The translations under genes and the position numbers were made by a program. 64,000 bases of DNA. It comes from Neptuniibacter halophilus. Its GTDB lineage: Bacteria > Pseudomonadota > Gammaproteobacteria > Pseudomonadales > Balneatricaceae. Each line of letters opens with the position of its first letter. Position 1 is the stretch's first letter. Below, in pieces: positions 19,095 through 31,677 of this stretch. The notes beneath the pieces were generated by a model, which worked only from the letters and a program-made list of their open reading frames with translations, had not been told where the DNA came from and searched no databases. Location: contig NZ_AP027292.1 in assembly GCF_030295765.1 (NCBI RefSeq), forward strand, positions 2,356,001 through 2,420,000, read 5' to 3'.

Positions 19095-20246
19095 ATGATT
19101 AAGATCTACCGGACAATCGCTGCAGGGCTGATTACTGCCCTGGTAGCGGGTTGTGGATTCTGGGGTGATGATGGTGAAGAGGTCGTACCGTCGCCTCTGG
19201 TCTCTTTTGATGCCGAGAAAAAGGTGAAAACCCTGTGGTCAGTATCGATCGGTTCAGGCATGGGAGAAAAATTCCATCAGTTCACACCGGCCATCGATGA
19301 CAACAGAATCTTTGCGGTAGATCAGGAAGGTACCGTCGTCGCGGTGGACCGCACAACCGGCAGCAAACTATGGCAGGTTGAGCTGGAAGTTCCGGTTGTC
19401 GGCGGTGTTGGTAGCGGTTTTGGTAAAGTGGCTGTCGCCAGCGAAGAAGGTATGTTGTATGTACTCTCGGCTGAAGACGGCAGTGAGCTCTGGCGCGCTA
19501 ACGTCAGCTCTGAAGTCACAGCGCCCGCGCAGTTTAATACCGAGCTGGCCGTATTCCAGTTGATCAATGGTAAGGTTGTGGCTTTTGAAGCCAGCACCGG
19601 AAATCGTCGCTGGACCTTTGATGCTCAGGTTCCCCGTCTGACACTGCGCGGCACCAGTGCACCGATCGTCGCCAGTGATGTGACGTTCGCGGCGTTTGCC
19701 AGCGGTAAGCTGGTTGCCATTGATAACGTAAAAGGCACCACCATCTGGGAAAACCGGGTGGCGTTGCCGGAAGGTCGTTCAGAGCTGGAGCGTATGGTCG
19801 ATATTGATGGTCGACCATTGCTGGTTGATCGGACTCTCTATGTGAGTAGCTATCAGGGACGTCTGGTCTCGATTAACCCGTTCCGTGCGCAGATCGTCTG
19901 GGCGCAGGATGTATCGAGTTACCACTCTCTGGCGGCCGGTTTCGGTAATGTCTACGTGAGTGAAGCCGATGATGCGGTACAGGCGTTTGATCGCAGCTCA
20001 GGTGCGAGCGTCTGGCGTCAGTCAAAGCTGGAAAATCGTGCGATCAGCGCGCCGGCAGCGCTGGGCACTGCAGTCGCGGTAGCTGACTTTGAAGGCTATA
20101 TTCATTTTATGTCTCAGACCGATGGCCACTTTGTCGCGCGTGGCAGAGTGGATTCCTCCGGGGTCTATGGCGATATGGTAGTTAAAGACGATGTGCTTTA
20201 CCTGCTGACCAATAATGGTCGTCTGGCTGCAGTAACGCTGCAGTAA
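19095..20246 (+). CDS. bamB: BamB, beta-propeller lipoprotein of the BAM complex
   Basis: BamB (383 aa) is an outer-membrane lipoprotein that supports BamA in inserting beta-barrel proteins. The signal peptide ends in lipobox VAGC with Cys20. The rest is an eight-bladed PQQ-like propeller with repeats such as TVVAVDRTTGSKLWQVEL, LYVLSAEDGSELWRANV and VVAFEASTGNRRWTFDA. No linker separates it from yfgM. It is followed by a terminator, so der probably has extra promoter input. Confidence 0.96.
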   Translation: MIKIYRTIAAGLITALVAGCGFWGDDGEEVVPSPLVSFDAEKKVKTLWSVSIGSGMGEKFHQFTPAIDDNRIFAVDQEGTVVAVDRTTGSKLWQVELEVPVVGGVGSGFGKVAVASEEGMLYVLSAEDGSELWRANVSSEVTAPAQFNTELAVFQLINGKVVAFEASTGNRRWTFDAQVPRLTLRGTSAPIVASDVTFAAFASGKLVAIDNVKGTTIWENRVALPEGRSELERMVDIDGRPLLVDRTLYVSSYQGRLVSINPFRAQIVWAQDVSSYHSLAAGFGNVYVSEADDAVQAFDRSSGASVWRQSKLENRAISAPAALGTAVAVADFEGYIHFMSQTDGHFVARGRVDSSGVYGDMVVKDDVLYLLTNNGRLAAVTLQ

Positions 20247-20263
20247 ACGAATTAAATTCTTCG

Positions 20264-20304
20264 GGCGGCTACCTGCTATGCAGCTAGCCGCCGTTTTTGT
20301 TTTT
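20264..20304 (+). terminator. Terminator after bamB
   Basis: GGCGGCTA (20264-20271) pairs with TAGCCGCC (20285-20292), with an inner CTGC/GCAG stem. It is followed by GTTTTTGTTTTT. Confidence 0.85.
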
Positions 20305-20333
20305 ACCTGCCTGTATGCAGGGGTGATATTTAA

Positions 20334-21773
20334 ATGCTTCCGGTAATTGCACTCGTAGGTCGGCCTAATGTCGGCAAATCAACACTCTTTAACCGTCTGA
20401 CTCGCTCCAGAGATGCGCTTGTTGCTGATCTGCCGGGGCTGACCCGCGACCGTAAATACGGTGAAGGTCGTCTGGCCAATGAAGAGCAGGACTATATCGT
20501 GGTAGATACCGGTGGTATCACCGGCGATGAGCAGGGTATCGACTATGAGATGGCCCGGCAGTCATTACAGGCAGTCGAAGAAGCGGATGTTGTTCTGTTT
20601 CTGGTAGACGGTCGGGCGGGTATTAATCCTGCTGACGAGATGATTGCAAACTACCTGCGCCGGAGTGAGAAGCCCTACTATCTGGTTGTCAACAAAACCG
20701 ACGGTCTGAACCCGGATATTGTAGTCAGTGATTTCTATGAATTGGGTATGGGGCACCCCTATGCCATTGCGGCTTCACACGGGCGGGGTGTAACGGCACT
20801 TATCGAAATGGTGCTGGAAGCGCTTCCGGATCTGGAAACGGAATCCGAAGAAACGCTGGAAGAGGTATCTAAGAGCATCAAGATTGCGGTCTGCGGCAGA
20901 CCCAATGTAGGCAAGTCCACCCTGGTAAACCGTATGTTGGGTGAAGACCGGGTTGTGGTGTTTGATAAGGCCGGCACTACCCGTGACAGCGTATATATCC
21001 CTTATGAACGTGATGGTAAAAACTACACGCTGATTGATACCGCAGGTATTCGCCGACGCAAGAATATTACCGAAGCGGCTGAGAAGTTTTCTATCGTCAA
21101 AACCCTGCAGGCAGTAAAAGATGCCCATGTGGTTGTGATGGTGCTGGATGCCCGGGAAGGTGTAACTGAGCAGGATATGCACATGCTCAGCTTTGTTATC
21201 GACACTGGCCGTTCAATGGTTATCGCCCTGAATAAATGGGATGGTATGAACGGTGAAGAGAAAGAACGGGTTAAAGAACAGATCGAGCGTAAACTGGAGT
21301 TCGCTGATTTTGCCCGTATGCATTTTATCTCTGCGCTGCATGGCAGTGGTGTGGGTAATATGTATGATTCAGTCGATGAGGCATATGGCTTTGCCATGGC
21401 GAAATGGTCTACCAGTAAACTGACTCGCCTGCTGGAAGATATCGTAGCTGATCACCAGCCTCCTATGGTAAAGGGACGCCGAATTAAACTGCGATATGCA
21501 CATCAGGGTGGATCCAACCCGCCGATTATCGTTGTTCATGGTAACCAGACCAATGCCCTACCGGGGTCATATAAACGTTACCTCGAAAACAAGTTTATCT
21601 CTGTACTGGGGATTATGGGCACGCCGATCCGGTTTGAGTTCAAATCCAGCGAAAACCCGTTCGAAGGTAAAAAGAACCCTCTGACAACACGCCAGCTCGC
21701 AAAGAAAGAGCGCTTCCGTGATCATATTCGCCAGATTAAGAAAGCGAATAAGAAAAAGAAAAGTAAAAAATAA
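20334..21773 (+). CDS. der: Der (EngA), double GTPase for 50S ribosome assembly
   Basis: Der (479 aa) contains two consecutive Era-like G domains: [20 protein letters not shown] near the N-terminus and [18 protein letters not shown] near residue 187. Each has its DTGG/DTAG and NKxD motifs (NKTDG, NKWDG). A KH-like C-terminal domain and a very Lys-rich tail (about residues 463-479) follow. The tail lengthens the usual basic end. The stop overlaps the murI start by one base (TAATG). Confidence 0.98.
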   Translation: MLPVIALVGRPNVGKSTLFNRLTRSRDALVADLPGLTRDRKYGEGRLANEEQDYIVVDTGGITGDEQGIDYEMARQSLQAVEEADVVLFLVDGRAGINPADEMIANYLRRSEKPYYLVVNKTDGLNPDIVVSDFYELGMGHPYAIAASHGRGVTALIEMVLEALPDLETESEETLEEVSKSIKIAVCGRPNVGKSTLVNRMLGEDRVVVFDKAGTTRDSVYIPYERDGKNYTLIDTAGIRRRKNITEAAEKFSIVKTLQAVKDAHVVVMVLDAREGVTEQDMHMLSFVIDTGRSMVIALNKWDGMNGEEKERVKEQIERKLEFADFARMHFISALHGSGVGNMYDSVDEAYGFAMAKWSTSKLTRLLEDIVADHQPPMVKGRRIKLRYAHQGGSNPPIIVVHGNQTNALPGSYKRYLENKFISVLGIMGTPIRFEFKSSENPFEGKKNPLTTRQLAKKERFRDHIRQIKKANKKKKSKK

Positions 21774-22612
21774 TGCGTAACAACCTGCCTATAGGTGTAT
21801 TTGATTCAGGTGTAGGCGGGTTAACCGTCCTTAATGCGATTAAGGACCTGTTACCGGGTGAAGATCTCGTTTACCTCGGAGATACCGCCCGCGTCCCATA
21901 CGGCACCAAAAGTGCGGCCTCAGTCATCCGCTATGCGGAACAGGCTGCCGCTGCACTCACCTCCCGTGATATTAAGCTGCTGGTCATTGCCTGTAATACG
22001 GCCTCGGCCGTGGCTGTAGAGCACCTTCAGCAACTAAATCCGGGCATTGCTGTCTTTGGCGTTATCGAGCCGGGCGCGCAAGCCAGTATTGCTGCCACAA
22101 CCAATAACCATATAGCGGTTATTGCTACAGAGGGCACTGTAAATAATCAGGCCTACCAAACCGCAATATTAAAGCATAATCCGGATGCATCAGTCGTAGC
22201 GCAGCCGTGCTCCCTTTTTGTCGCGTTGGCAGAGGAAGGCTGGCATAACGGTGAGCTGGTTGAAGCGATCGTCAGTGAATGCCTACGGCCGGTGCTTCGT
22301 GCTGACTGTCAGAGCAAAATAGACACTCTGGTACTGGGTTGCACACATTTCCCTGCACTGAAACAGAGTATCGCCAAAGTAGTGGGTGATCAGGTTACCC
22401 TGGTAGATTCTGCGCAAACTACGGCTGCAGCGGTCAGGCAATTCCTGATTGAAAAGGAATTGCTTAATAAGCAGGAAAGGGGTGAAGTCTGTTTTCTGGT
22501 TACGGATGATCCGGGTCGCTTCGCTCGTGTAGCTAAGCACTTTTATACGGGGCAGATAAGGGAAGGCGAGATTCAGCAGATTGATATACAGCATTTCTCC
22601 CCGATTGGGTGA
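21773..22612 (+). CDS. murI: Glutamate racemase
   Basis: MurI (279 aa) makes D-glutamate for peptidoglycan. FDSGVGGLTVL (about residues 10-20) and YLGDTARVPYGTKS are family signatures. The two catalytic cysteines are in VIACNTASAVAV and LGCTHFPALK. It is coupled to der by a one-base overlap, an uncommon partner, and ends in a terminator just before the rrn promoter region, so rrn P1 lies about 165 bases past the stop. Confidence 0.97.
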   Translation: MRNNLPIGVFDSGVGGLTVLNAIKDLLPGEDLVYLGDTARVPYGTKSAASVIRYAEQAAAALTSRDIKLLVIACNTASAVAVEHLQQLNPGIAVFGVIEPGAQASIAATTNNHIAVIATEGTVNNQAYQTAILKHNPDASVVAQPCSLFVALAEEGWHNGELVEAIVSECLRPVLRADCQSKIDTLVLGCTHFPALKQSIAKVVGDQVTLVDSAQTTAAAVRQFLIEKELLNKQERGEVCFLVTDDPGRFARVAKHFYTGQIREGEIQQIDIQHFSPIG

Positions 22613-22631
22613 CACCAATTGATCAGACTTT

Positions 22632-22653
22632 AAGGCGCCGTCAGGCGCCTTTT
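22632..22653 (+). terminator. Terminator after murI
   Basis: AAGGCGCC, loop GTCA, GGCGCCTT followed by TT. It isolates murI from the rrn promoters downstream. Confidence 0.8.
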
Positions 22654-22741
22654 CTGTTTCTGCCCGCCGTAAAACGACCCGCTCTGTACAGATAACGAAC
22701 AGCGCTGATTGTTTAGTGATCAAAAAAGGCCGTAATGACAC

Positions 22742-22807
22742 TTTTTTACGGTTTTTTTCAGTTTTTTTACGACAGGGTGTTGACCCTTTTTCAGAACGCT
22801 GTAGAAT
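22742..22807 (+). promoter_or_regulatory. rrn promoter P1 with phased T-tract upstream element
   Basis: The -35 TTGACC (22780-22785) and -10 TAGAAT (22802-22807) are 16 bases apart. Upstream, three T-runs of 6-7 bases begin at 22742, 22752 and 22762, exactly 10 bases apart. Such phasing on one helix face predicts a bend and an UP element for RNA polymerase alpha subunits. From 22654 to 23217 there is no gene: the stretch holds these promoters, P2, boxA and the 16S leader. Confidence 0.85.
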
Positions 22808-22967
22808 TCGCCGTCCTTGCTTAGGGAGGCCGCCGAAACGGGGCTGATTGAACTAAGCAAGGTGCTTAGTAAGTGCTTGAATCCATTGGATTTTGACGGT
22901 GCTTACGGAGCAGGATTCAAAGTCCGGTTGCTGAGTAAAAAATTTTACAAAATTGCAAAATAAACGG

Positions 22968-22995
22968 TTGACTTTGAATGAGCGCAAAGTAGAAT
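22968..22995 (+). promoter_or_regulatory. rrn promoter P2
   Basis: The -35 TTGACT (22968-22973), a 16-base spacer and -10 TAGAAT (22990-22995). Spacer length and -10 are identical to P1, 188 bases upstream. An AT-rich block (22936-22964) precedes it. Short 16-base spacers are typical of growth-rate-controlled rRNA promoters. Confidence 0.85.
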
Positions 22996-23027
22996 ATGCG
23001 CCTCGCTTGAGACGAAACATCAAGCAA

Positions 23028-23040
23028 CGCTCTTTAACAA
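23028..23040 (+). promoter_or_regulatory. boxA antitermination signal in the rrn leader
   Basis: CGCTCTTTAACAA is the classic boxA RNA motif bound by NusB-NusE and used by the Nus/SuhB antitermination complex. It lies 33 bases downstream of the P2 -10 element. Confidence 0.9.
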
Positions 23041-23042
23041 TT

Positions 23043-23069
23043 TGATCAGATAATTCGTGTGGGCGCTTG
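23043..23069 (+). other. 5' strand of the 16S processing stem (partner 24777-24803)
   Basis: Bases 23043-23069 are complementary to 24777-24803 over 27 positions with only a two-base mismatch, flanking the 16S gene. This is the long precursor stem cut by RNase III. Confidence 0.85.
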
Positions 23070-23217
23070 TTGAGACAACGCAACATTTACTTGTCTAGAC
23101 AAGCAACCAAGTGAATTCATTTAAGCGATTTACAAATAGGTTTAACGTTCTTAAGAATGTTATCCGGTTGTTTAGTACTAGAGCCCGTTACCACATTCCT
23201 GGTAACACATATGATTT

Positions 23218-24758
<1,541 letters not shown>

Positions 24759-24978
24759 ACGAATGCCGCGTCTCGGCAAGCGTTCACACGAATTATCTGA
24801 TCAGAAAGTGAAGAGAGCGGAAAGGTAGCTACTAAGTCTGTAGGCTAAGTGGTTTATTTGCCTGGATTTTTGCGAAGAGCAAGGCGCGGGCTGAGCGAAT
24901 GAGGGAGTGTACATAAGTACATGACCGAATGAGCGAAGGCAGCAACGCCGCACTGCGTAAAAAGACACGCAAAGAAAT

Positions 24979-25055
<77 letters not shown>

Positions 25056-25144
25056 AATTTCCACAATGCTGCGTTGTGGCACGACTCGCATAGTACACTA
25101 TGCTTCGCCGTCCCACGCCTTGTCTTGTGAAAATTACGCTGTAT

Positions 25145-25220
25145 GGGGCTATAGCTCAGCTGGGAGAGCGCCTGCTTTGCACGCAGGAGGTCTGCGGTTC
25201 GATCCCGCATAGCTCCACCA
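25145..25220 (+). tRNA. alaT: tRNA-Ala (TGC)
   Basis: A 76-base cloverleaf starting GGGGCTATAGCTCAGC and ending CTCCACCA, with the anticodon loop TTTGCAC (anticodon TGC). It is the second spacer tRNA of the rrn operon, 89 bases after tRNA-Ile. Confidence 0.98.
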
Positions 25221-25286
25221 TTACTCTTAAGAGTTTTAAAACATAACGCATACTGATGCCTTATCTTTTAAAGCTTTTGCTTTAAA

Positions 25287-25299
25287 CGCTCTTTAACAA
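25287..25299 (+). promoter_or_regulatory. Second boxA, in the 16S-23S spacer
   Basis: CGCTCTTTAACAA is identical to the leader boxA. It sits before the 23S gene, where it can reload the antitermination complex for the long 23S transcript. Confidence 0.9.
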
Positions 25300-25302
25300 T
25301 TT

Positions 25303-25325
25303 GGATTTGATTCATTTGATTTAGA
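25303..25325 (+). other. 5' strand of the 23S processing stem (partner 28395-28425)
   Basis: GGATTTGATTC (25303-25313) pairs with 28415-28425, and ATTTGATTTAGA (25314-25325) pairs with 28395-28406. The partner strand has eight extra bases between the arms. Together they enclose 23S, as expected for the RNase III precursor stem. Confidence 0.8.
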
Positions 25326-25416
25326 TTTGACATGTAGATTTTCTACATGCGCCAATTCGGCGAAATCTATCGTTACTTTTACAAGTTACTGTGATCCAGA
25401 CGCCTTCGGGTTATAT

Positions 25417-28302
<2,886 letters not shown>

Positions 28303-28440
28303 TAACGCCCAAGGCGTTTGGCAAGTGACTTGTAAGTGCGAAAGCACGACGATAGAGAGTAACGAATTGACGGTATGTAGAAAGCAGTCAAAACTCTAAA
28401 TCAAATACTAAGAAGAATCAGATCCGAGTTGTAACAGTTT

Positions 28441-28560
28441 TGCTTGGCGACCATAGAGTTGTGGAACCACCTGATTCCATCCCGAACTCAGACGTGAAAC
28501 GCAACATCGCCGATGGTAGTGTGGGGTCTCCCCATGTGAGAGTAGGTCATCGCCAAGCAT
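28441..28560 (+). rRNA. rrf: 5S ribosomal RNA
   Basis: A 120-base gene from TGCTTGGCGACC to GGTCATCGCCAAGCAT. The ends pair (TGCTTGGCG with CGCCAAGCA), and the loop segment CCGAACTCAGACGTGAAACG is canonical. It closes the rrn operon and is followed by a terminator. Confidence 0.98.
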
Positions 28561-28572
28561 CTAATTACGAAG

Positions 28573-28604
28573 AACCCCTATCGCTTACGCGGTAGGGGTT
28601 TTTT
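28573..28604 (+). terminator. rrn operon terminator
   Basis: AACCCCTA, then CGC, loop TTAC, GCG, then TAGGGGTT and a run of Ts to 28604. This is a strong intrinsic terminator 12 bases after 5S. Confidence 0.92.
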
Positions 28605-28652
28605 CGTTATTGGCCCGCGTTATCTTCGGTCACTACAACGGCGCCCGCAGGG

Positions 28653-28670
28653 TCAGAAACCGGTTTCTGA
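28653..28670. repeat. Perfect 18-base palindrome
   Basis: TCAGAAACCGGTTTCTGA equals its reverse complement. It lies alone between the rrn terminator and the repeat array, with no T-tract. Function is unknown; an operator or chance are both possible. Confidence 0.6.
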
Positions 28671-28701
28671 TCATGGTAGGTCATCACAGACAGCCCACCT
28701 G

Positions 28702-28999
28702 CGAAACACCGGGTAACCCAGCCTAACGCGTTAACAGACTCCGTAGGGTGCCAATAGCGAAGCGTATTGCACCGATAACACCGATTCTTGCCAACCCTAC
28801 CGACAAAGCACCGGCTTACGCTACGCTAACCTAGCCCACGTAGTTAACAGACTCCGTAGGGTGCGAATAGCGAAGCGTATTGCACCGATAGTTCCCATTC
28901 CTGCCAACGCCACCGACGAAACGCCGGGTTACGCTGCGCTAACCCAGCCTACGTAGTTAACAGGCTCCGTAGGGTGTGAATAGCGCAGCGTATTGCACC
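28702..28999. repeat. Three tandem copies of a 112-113-base palindrome-bearing repeat
   Basis: Copies start near 28702, 28804 and 28917. The shared phrase GTTAACAGACTCCGTAGGGTG begins at 28730, 28843 and 28955, giving periods of 113 and 112. Each copy carries two hairpin cores: a GGGTTACGCTGCGCTAACCC type (intact at 28926-28945, decayed in copy 2, shortened by about 11 bases in copy 1) and a GGTGC...GCACC type (28747-28773, 28860-28886, 28973-28999). It resembles REP/BIME-like intergenic arrays of proteobacteria. The whole gene-free stretch 28605-29016 consists of this array and the 18-base palindrome. Confidence 0.9.
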
Positions 29000-29016
29000 A
29001 TGTTTCGTGCTTGTTG

Positions 29017-29859
29017 TTATTGGTGTAGCGCGAGGCTATTAACAATGTCTTCTTTCAGGTCGGCATAGTCAAAATCGCTGATGCCAAGGAAGCTGAGGAT
29101 TGGGCTCAGGTTAAGAAGGGGGGCTTTGTTATCAGGTATGCGCCAGAAATGGCGATATACGTCACTGATGTCTCTGGCTAACAGTAGCAGGCAGAGGCGC
29201 AGGCGCATCTCTTCGCTTTCGTCGGGGGGCTCTGCAAACGTCTGCTCATAGTAAGGCTGACGGCGGATCGCTTCTGCTGTACTTTCGCTGATGTGCCATT
29301 TTTTAGCCAGGTTTGCACTAAGTTCGTAATGGCTGATGTCATAACGCTCGATTTCCCGGTTATGGATTTCGGTCAGGCTGCAGCCATTCATGCCCCGCAG
29401 GAAGTCTTTAAAATCAGGTCTGGCCTGCATAAGGATCGGGATACCGCTATCGTGAAGCATGCCCAGAGTGTAGGCTTCATCCCGGTCAAGATTCGTGAAC
29501 TGCAGTGACAGTGCGGAACTGATCTGAGCGACCTCCGTTGCGGTGTCCCAGAAACGCTCAATCGTGCCTAATTTGTTCAAGCTGTTTTTCAGCGTGGCCA
29601 GACGTATGATGGTGAACACCCGCTTGATGCCAAGCAGTGATACCGCCCGTTCGACCGATGTGACCTCGCTGCTGATTCCGAAATAGGAAGAATTCACAGT
29701 AGCGATCACTGAGGTGTAGAGAGCAACATCTTGTTTGATCAGATCGCAGATGCGCTGAATGTCGGGTTCTGTGGCTCTGAGCGCTTCAGTGATGCCGATC
29801 AGTACCTCGGGACGAGCCGGGATGGCATAGCTTACGGATGTGGCTGGAATAGACGGCAT
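29017..29859 (-). CDS. HDOD-domain protein
   Basis: A single HDOD domain protein (280 aa from ATG 29859). HDOD is an HD-related fold linked to signalling, twitching and cyclic-nucleotide networks; many members lack catalytic residues. Visible are IPARPEVLIGITEAL at the N-terminus, then the core with VNSSYFGISSEVTSVERAVSLLGIKRVFTI, and LGMLHDSGIPIL, where the HD-like dyad is HD in LHDSG. I prefer ATG 29859 (MPSIPATSVSYAIPARPE) over the open frame reaching 29949, since the upstream part is not family-like and contains a TATAAT. The partner signal and role are unknown. Confidence 0.85.
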   Translation of the reverse strand: MPSIPATSVSYAIPARPEVLIGITEALRATEPDIQRICDLIKQDVALYTSVIATVNSSYFGISSEVTSVERAVSLLGIKRVFTIIRLATLKNSLNKLGTIERFWDTATEVAQISSALSLQFTNLDRDEAYTLGMLHDSGIPILMQARPDFKDFLRGMNGCSLTEIHNREIERYDISHYELSANLAKKWHISESTAEAIRRQPYYEQTFAEPPDESEEMRLRLCLLLLARDISDVYRHFWRIPDNKAPLLNLSPILSFLGISDFDYADLKEDIVNSLALHQ

Positions 29860-29898
29860 ACAACAATTCCAAATAGCTGATAAGATAGAACGTGCCGC

Positions 29899-29904
29899 AT
29901 TATA
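29899..29904 (-). promoter_or_regulatory. Possible -10 of the HDOD gene promoter
   Basis: On the minus strand a perfect TATAAT is read from 29904 to 29899, 40 bases before ATG 29859. No good -35 is seen at 16-18 bases, so this is tentative. Its location inside the upstream open frame supports the shorter start. Confidence 0.4.
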
Positions 29905-30008
29905 CAATGTCTGACACTTTGTAATTCTATTATCTCGGTGTAGTTTCACAAGCCGATCAAGGTATAAGATTGTTTCCGGTCAATGCCGCCGACTATTGGG
30001 ATTTCCTG

Positions 30009-30506
30009 ATGCTAAAGATAGGTACTTTTACATTTAACTATGACTCTGTTGAGGATCGCATCCTCCTGGTTGGCAACCTGCATAACGAATCCCCGCGAAT
30101 CGATTTCTGGCTTACCCGCAAGCTGGTACTTCGTTTGCTGTCTGCGGCGCCTGAGCTGATTGAAAAAACCTCTTCTGAGATAGCGGATGTGCCACAACAG
30201 CATCGTGCACAATTAGCTCAGTTTCATCATGAAAATGCCCGGCAAACGCTGCAAGGGATGCAAGAGGACGGCGCGTTGGTTGCGACTACACATGATCTGC
30301 TCAGTCGCCTCGATATCAGTCACCGGGATGGAATGTACCGGCTTACCTTTTTTACCGGCTCTGATGACCCGGTTGCTGTCAGTACGTTGCGTTACGATGA
30401 GTTGCATCAGGTCCTTCATCTGTTGCATCAGGGGGCTAAGGCGCTTGACTGGGGGGTAGCACCTGCGCTCTTTGAATCATCTCAGCACAGTCAGACTCTG
30501 CAATAA
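30009..30506 (+). CDS. Conserved-looking hypothetical protein
   Basis: I do not recognise this protein (165 aa from ATG 30009; an in-frame TTG at 29970 would add 13 residues). It starts MLKIGTFTFNYDSVEDRILLVGNL, with short beta-like segments, then a helical middle (about 60-95, rich in Glu/Gln/His) and a C-terminal alpha-beta part (MYRLTFFTGSD, YDELHQVLHLLHQ). No signal peptide or membrane helix is present. Its stop lies two bases before tapT, so the two are probably co-transcribed and perhaps functionally linked to RNA modification. Codon use is like its neighbours. Confidence 0.75.
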   Translation: MLKIGTFTFNYDSVEDRILLVGNLHNESPRIDFWLTRKLVLRLLSAAPELIEKTSSEIADVPQQHRAQLAQFHHENARQTLQGMQEDGALVATTHDLLSRLDISHRDGMYRLTFFTGSDDPVAVSTLRYDELHQVLHLLHQGAKALDWGVAPALFESSQHSQTLQ

Positions 30507-30508
30507 CC

Positions 30509-31180
30509 ATGAGTAAGCCTTTTGTTGCCCGCGGTTCGCGGGTGGATCGCTGTGCGGGCTGTCTGCTGGCAAAACGTGTTTGTATCTGCAGTTATAAACT
30601 GAGTTATCAGTCACGTGCCGGGTTTCTGTTGCTGATGCACCATAATGAAACTTTTAAGCCGACCAATACCGGTCGTCTCATTGAGGACTGTATTGCCGGT
30701 ACTGAGCGTCATACCTGGTCACGCACAGAGCCTTCACAGGCGTTACTTTCGGCGATTAATGATCCTGCTGCGGATCCTTATATTGTTTTTCCGGAAGGCG
30801 TTGGCTACGAGTCCCGGATGGTGCCATTTGTGGATAAGCCGGGGAAACGGCCCCTGTTTATTGTGCTCGATGGTACCTGGCGACAGGCGCGACGTATGTT
30901 CAGGCATAGCCGGTATCTCGAACATCTGCCGGTGATTCAGCCGGTATCCGAACAGGCATCCGGTTACCGGTTACGAAAAGCGGCAGTTGAGGGGCAGTTA
31001 TGCACCGCTGAGGTAGCGGCAGAGATGTTGCGTATGGCGGGTGACCAGGCGGGTGGGGATATACTGGCTGCCTATTTCTCGATCTTTAATGAGCATTATC
31101 GGGCAGCCAGATTGACCCGCCCGCTGATTGAGGATACTGAGGCTAAACAGCTTATCAGGGCGTACCAGCAGGCCTTCTGA
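30509..31180 (+). CDS. tapT: DTW-domain tRNA-uridine aminocarboxypropyltransferase (TapT-like)
   Basis: A 223-residue DTW-family protein. E. coli TapT (YfiP) makes acp3U at tRNA position 47 using SAM. Cys15, Cys18, Cys25 and Cys27 (RCAGCLLAKRVCIC) form the N-terminal putative metal site. The hallmark DGTW is at 121-124 (VLDGTWRQARRMFRHS). LLMHHNETFKPTNTGRL is also typical. The family has more than one subgroup, so the exact tRNA site is inferred. It is preceded by the hypothetical gene at two bases and lies convergent to dtd. Confidence 0.85.
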   Translation: MSKPFVARGSRVDRCAGCLLAKRVCICSYKLSYQSRAGFLLLMHHNETFKPTNTGRLIEDCIAGTERHTWSRTEPSQALLSAINDPAADPYIVFPEGVGYESRMVPFVDKPGKRPLFIVLDGTWRQARRMFRHSRYLEHLPVIQPVSEQASGYRLRKAAVEGQLCTAEVAAEMLRMAGDQAGGDILAAYFSIFNEHYRAARLTRPLIEDTEAKQLIRAYQQAF

Positions 31181-31202
31181 GGTTGGCGTCGCTCTCACTC
31201 AT

Positions 31203-31640
31203 CTAGCTTTCCAGCCAGAAGGTTACCGGGCCATCATTAACGAGGGATACCTGCATATCGGCAGCAAAGCGACCGCAGGCAATGTCTGGATGGAGTAAGC
31301 GGGCCTGACTGACAAAATAATCATAGAGTTCTTCCCCCAGCGCGGGTGGTGCTCCTGAGGAAAAGCTGGGTCTCAGCCCTTTGCGGGTATCCGCGACCAG
31401 AGTGAATTGAGACACAATCAGCAGGCCGCCATTAACCTGTTGCAGATTCAGGTTCATTTTGCCCTCCGAATCAGCGAAGATCCGGTAGCCGAGTATTTTC
31501 TTCAGCAGCTTATCCGCAGCGGCTTCGTCATCACCCTTTTCCACGCCTAACAGCAGAAGAATTCCCTGATTGATTGCACCGGTAATTTCACCCTCAACCT
31601 CTACCGAGGCGGATTTCACGCGCTGAATTAATGCCTTCAT
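31203..31640 (-). CDS. dtd: D-aminoacyl-tRNA deacylase
   Basis: DTD (145 aa) removes D-amino acids (and glycine from mischarged tRNA-Ala) as a proofreading step. The two active-site motifs are present: SQFTL ([13 protein letters not shown], about residues 75-88) and NDGPVTF at the C-terminus, whose Gly-Pro forms the D-chiral selectivity loop. N-terminus [18 protein letters not shown] is typical. It lies 37 bases downstream of pip on the same strand, so they form an operon. Confidence 0.97.
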   Translation of the reverse strand: MKALIQRVKSASVEVEGEITGAINQGILLLLGVEKGDDEAAADKLLKKILGYRIFADSEGKMNLNLQQVNGGLLIVSQFTLVADTRKGLRPSFSSGAPPALGEELYDYFVSQARLLHPDIACGRFAADMQVSLVNDGPVTFWLES

Positions 31641-31677
31641 AACTTGCCTTGTCTCAGGGTTATTTATTTCGGCGGCA

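Noticed and set aside
28610..29016. Possible CRISPR array
   Set aside because: The repeats are long (112-113), contain internal palindromes and have no unique spacers of CRISPR size.
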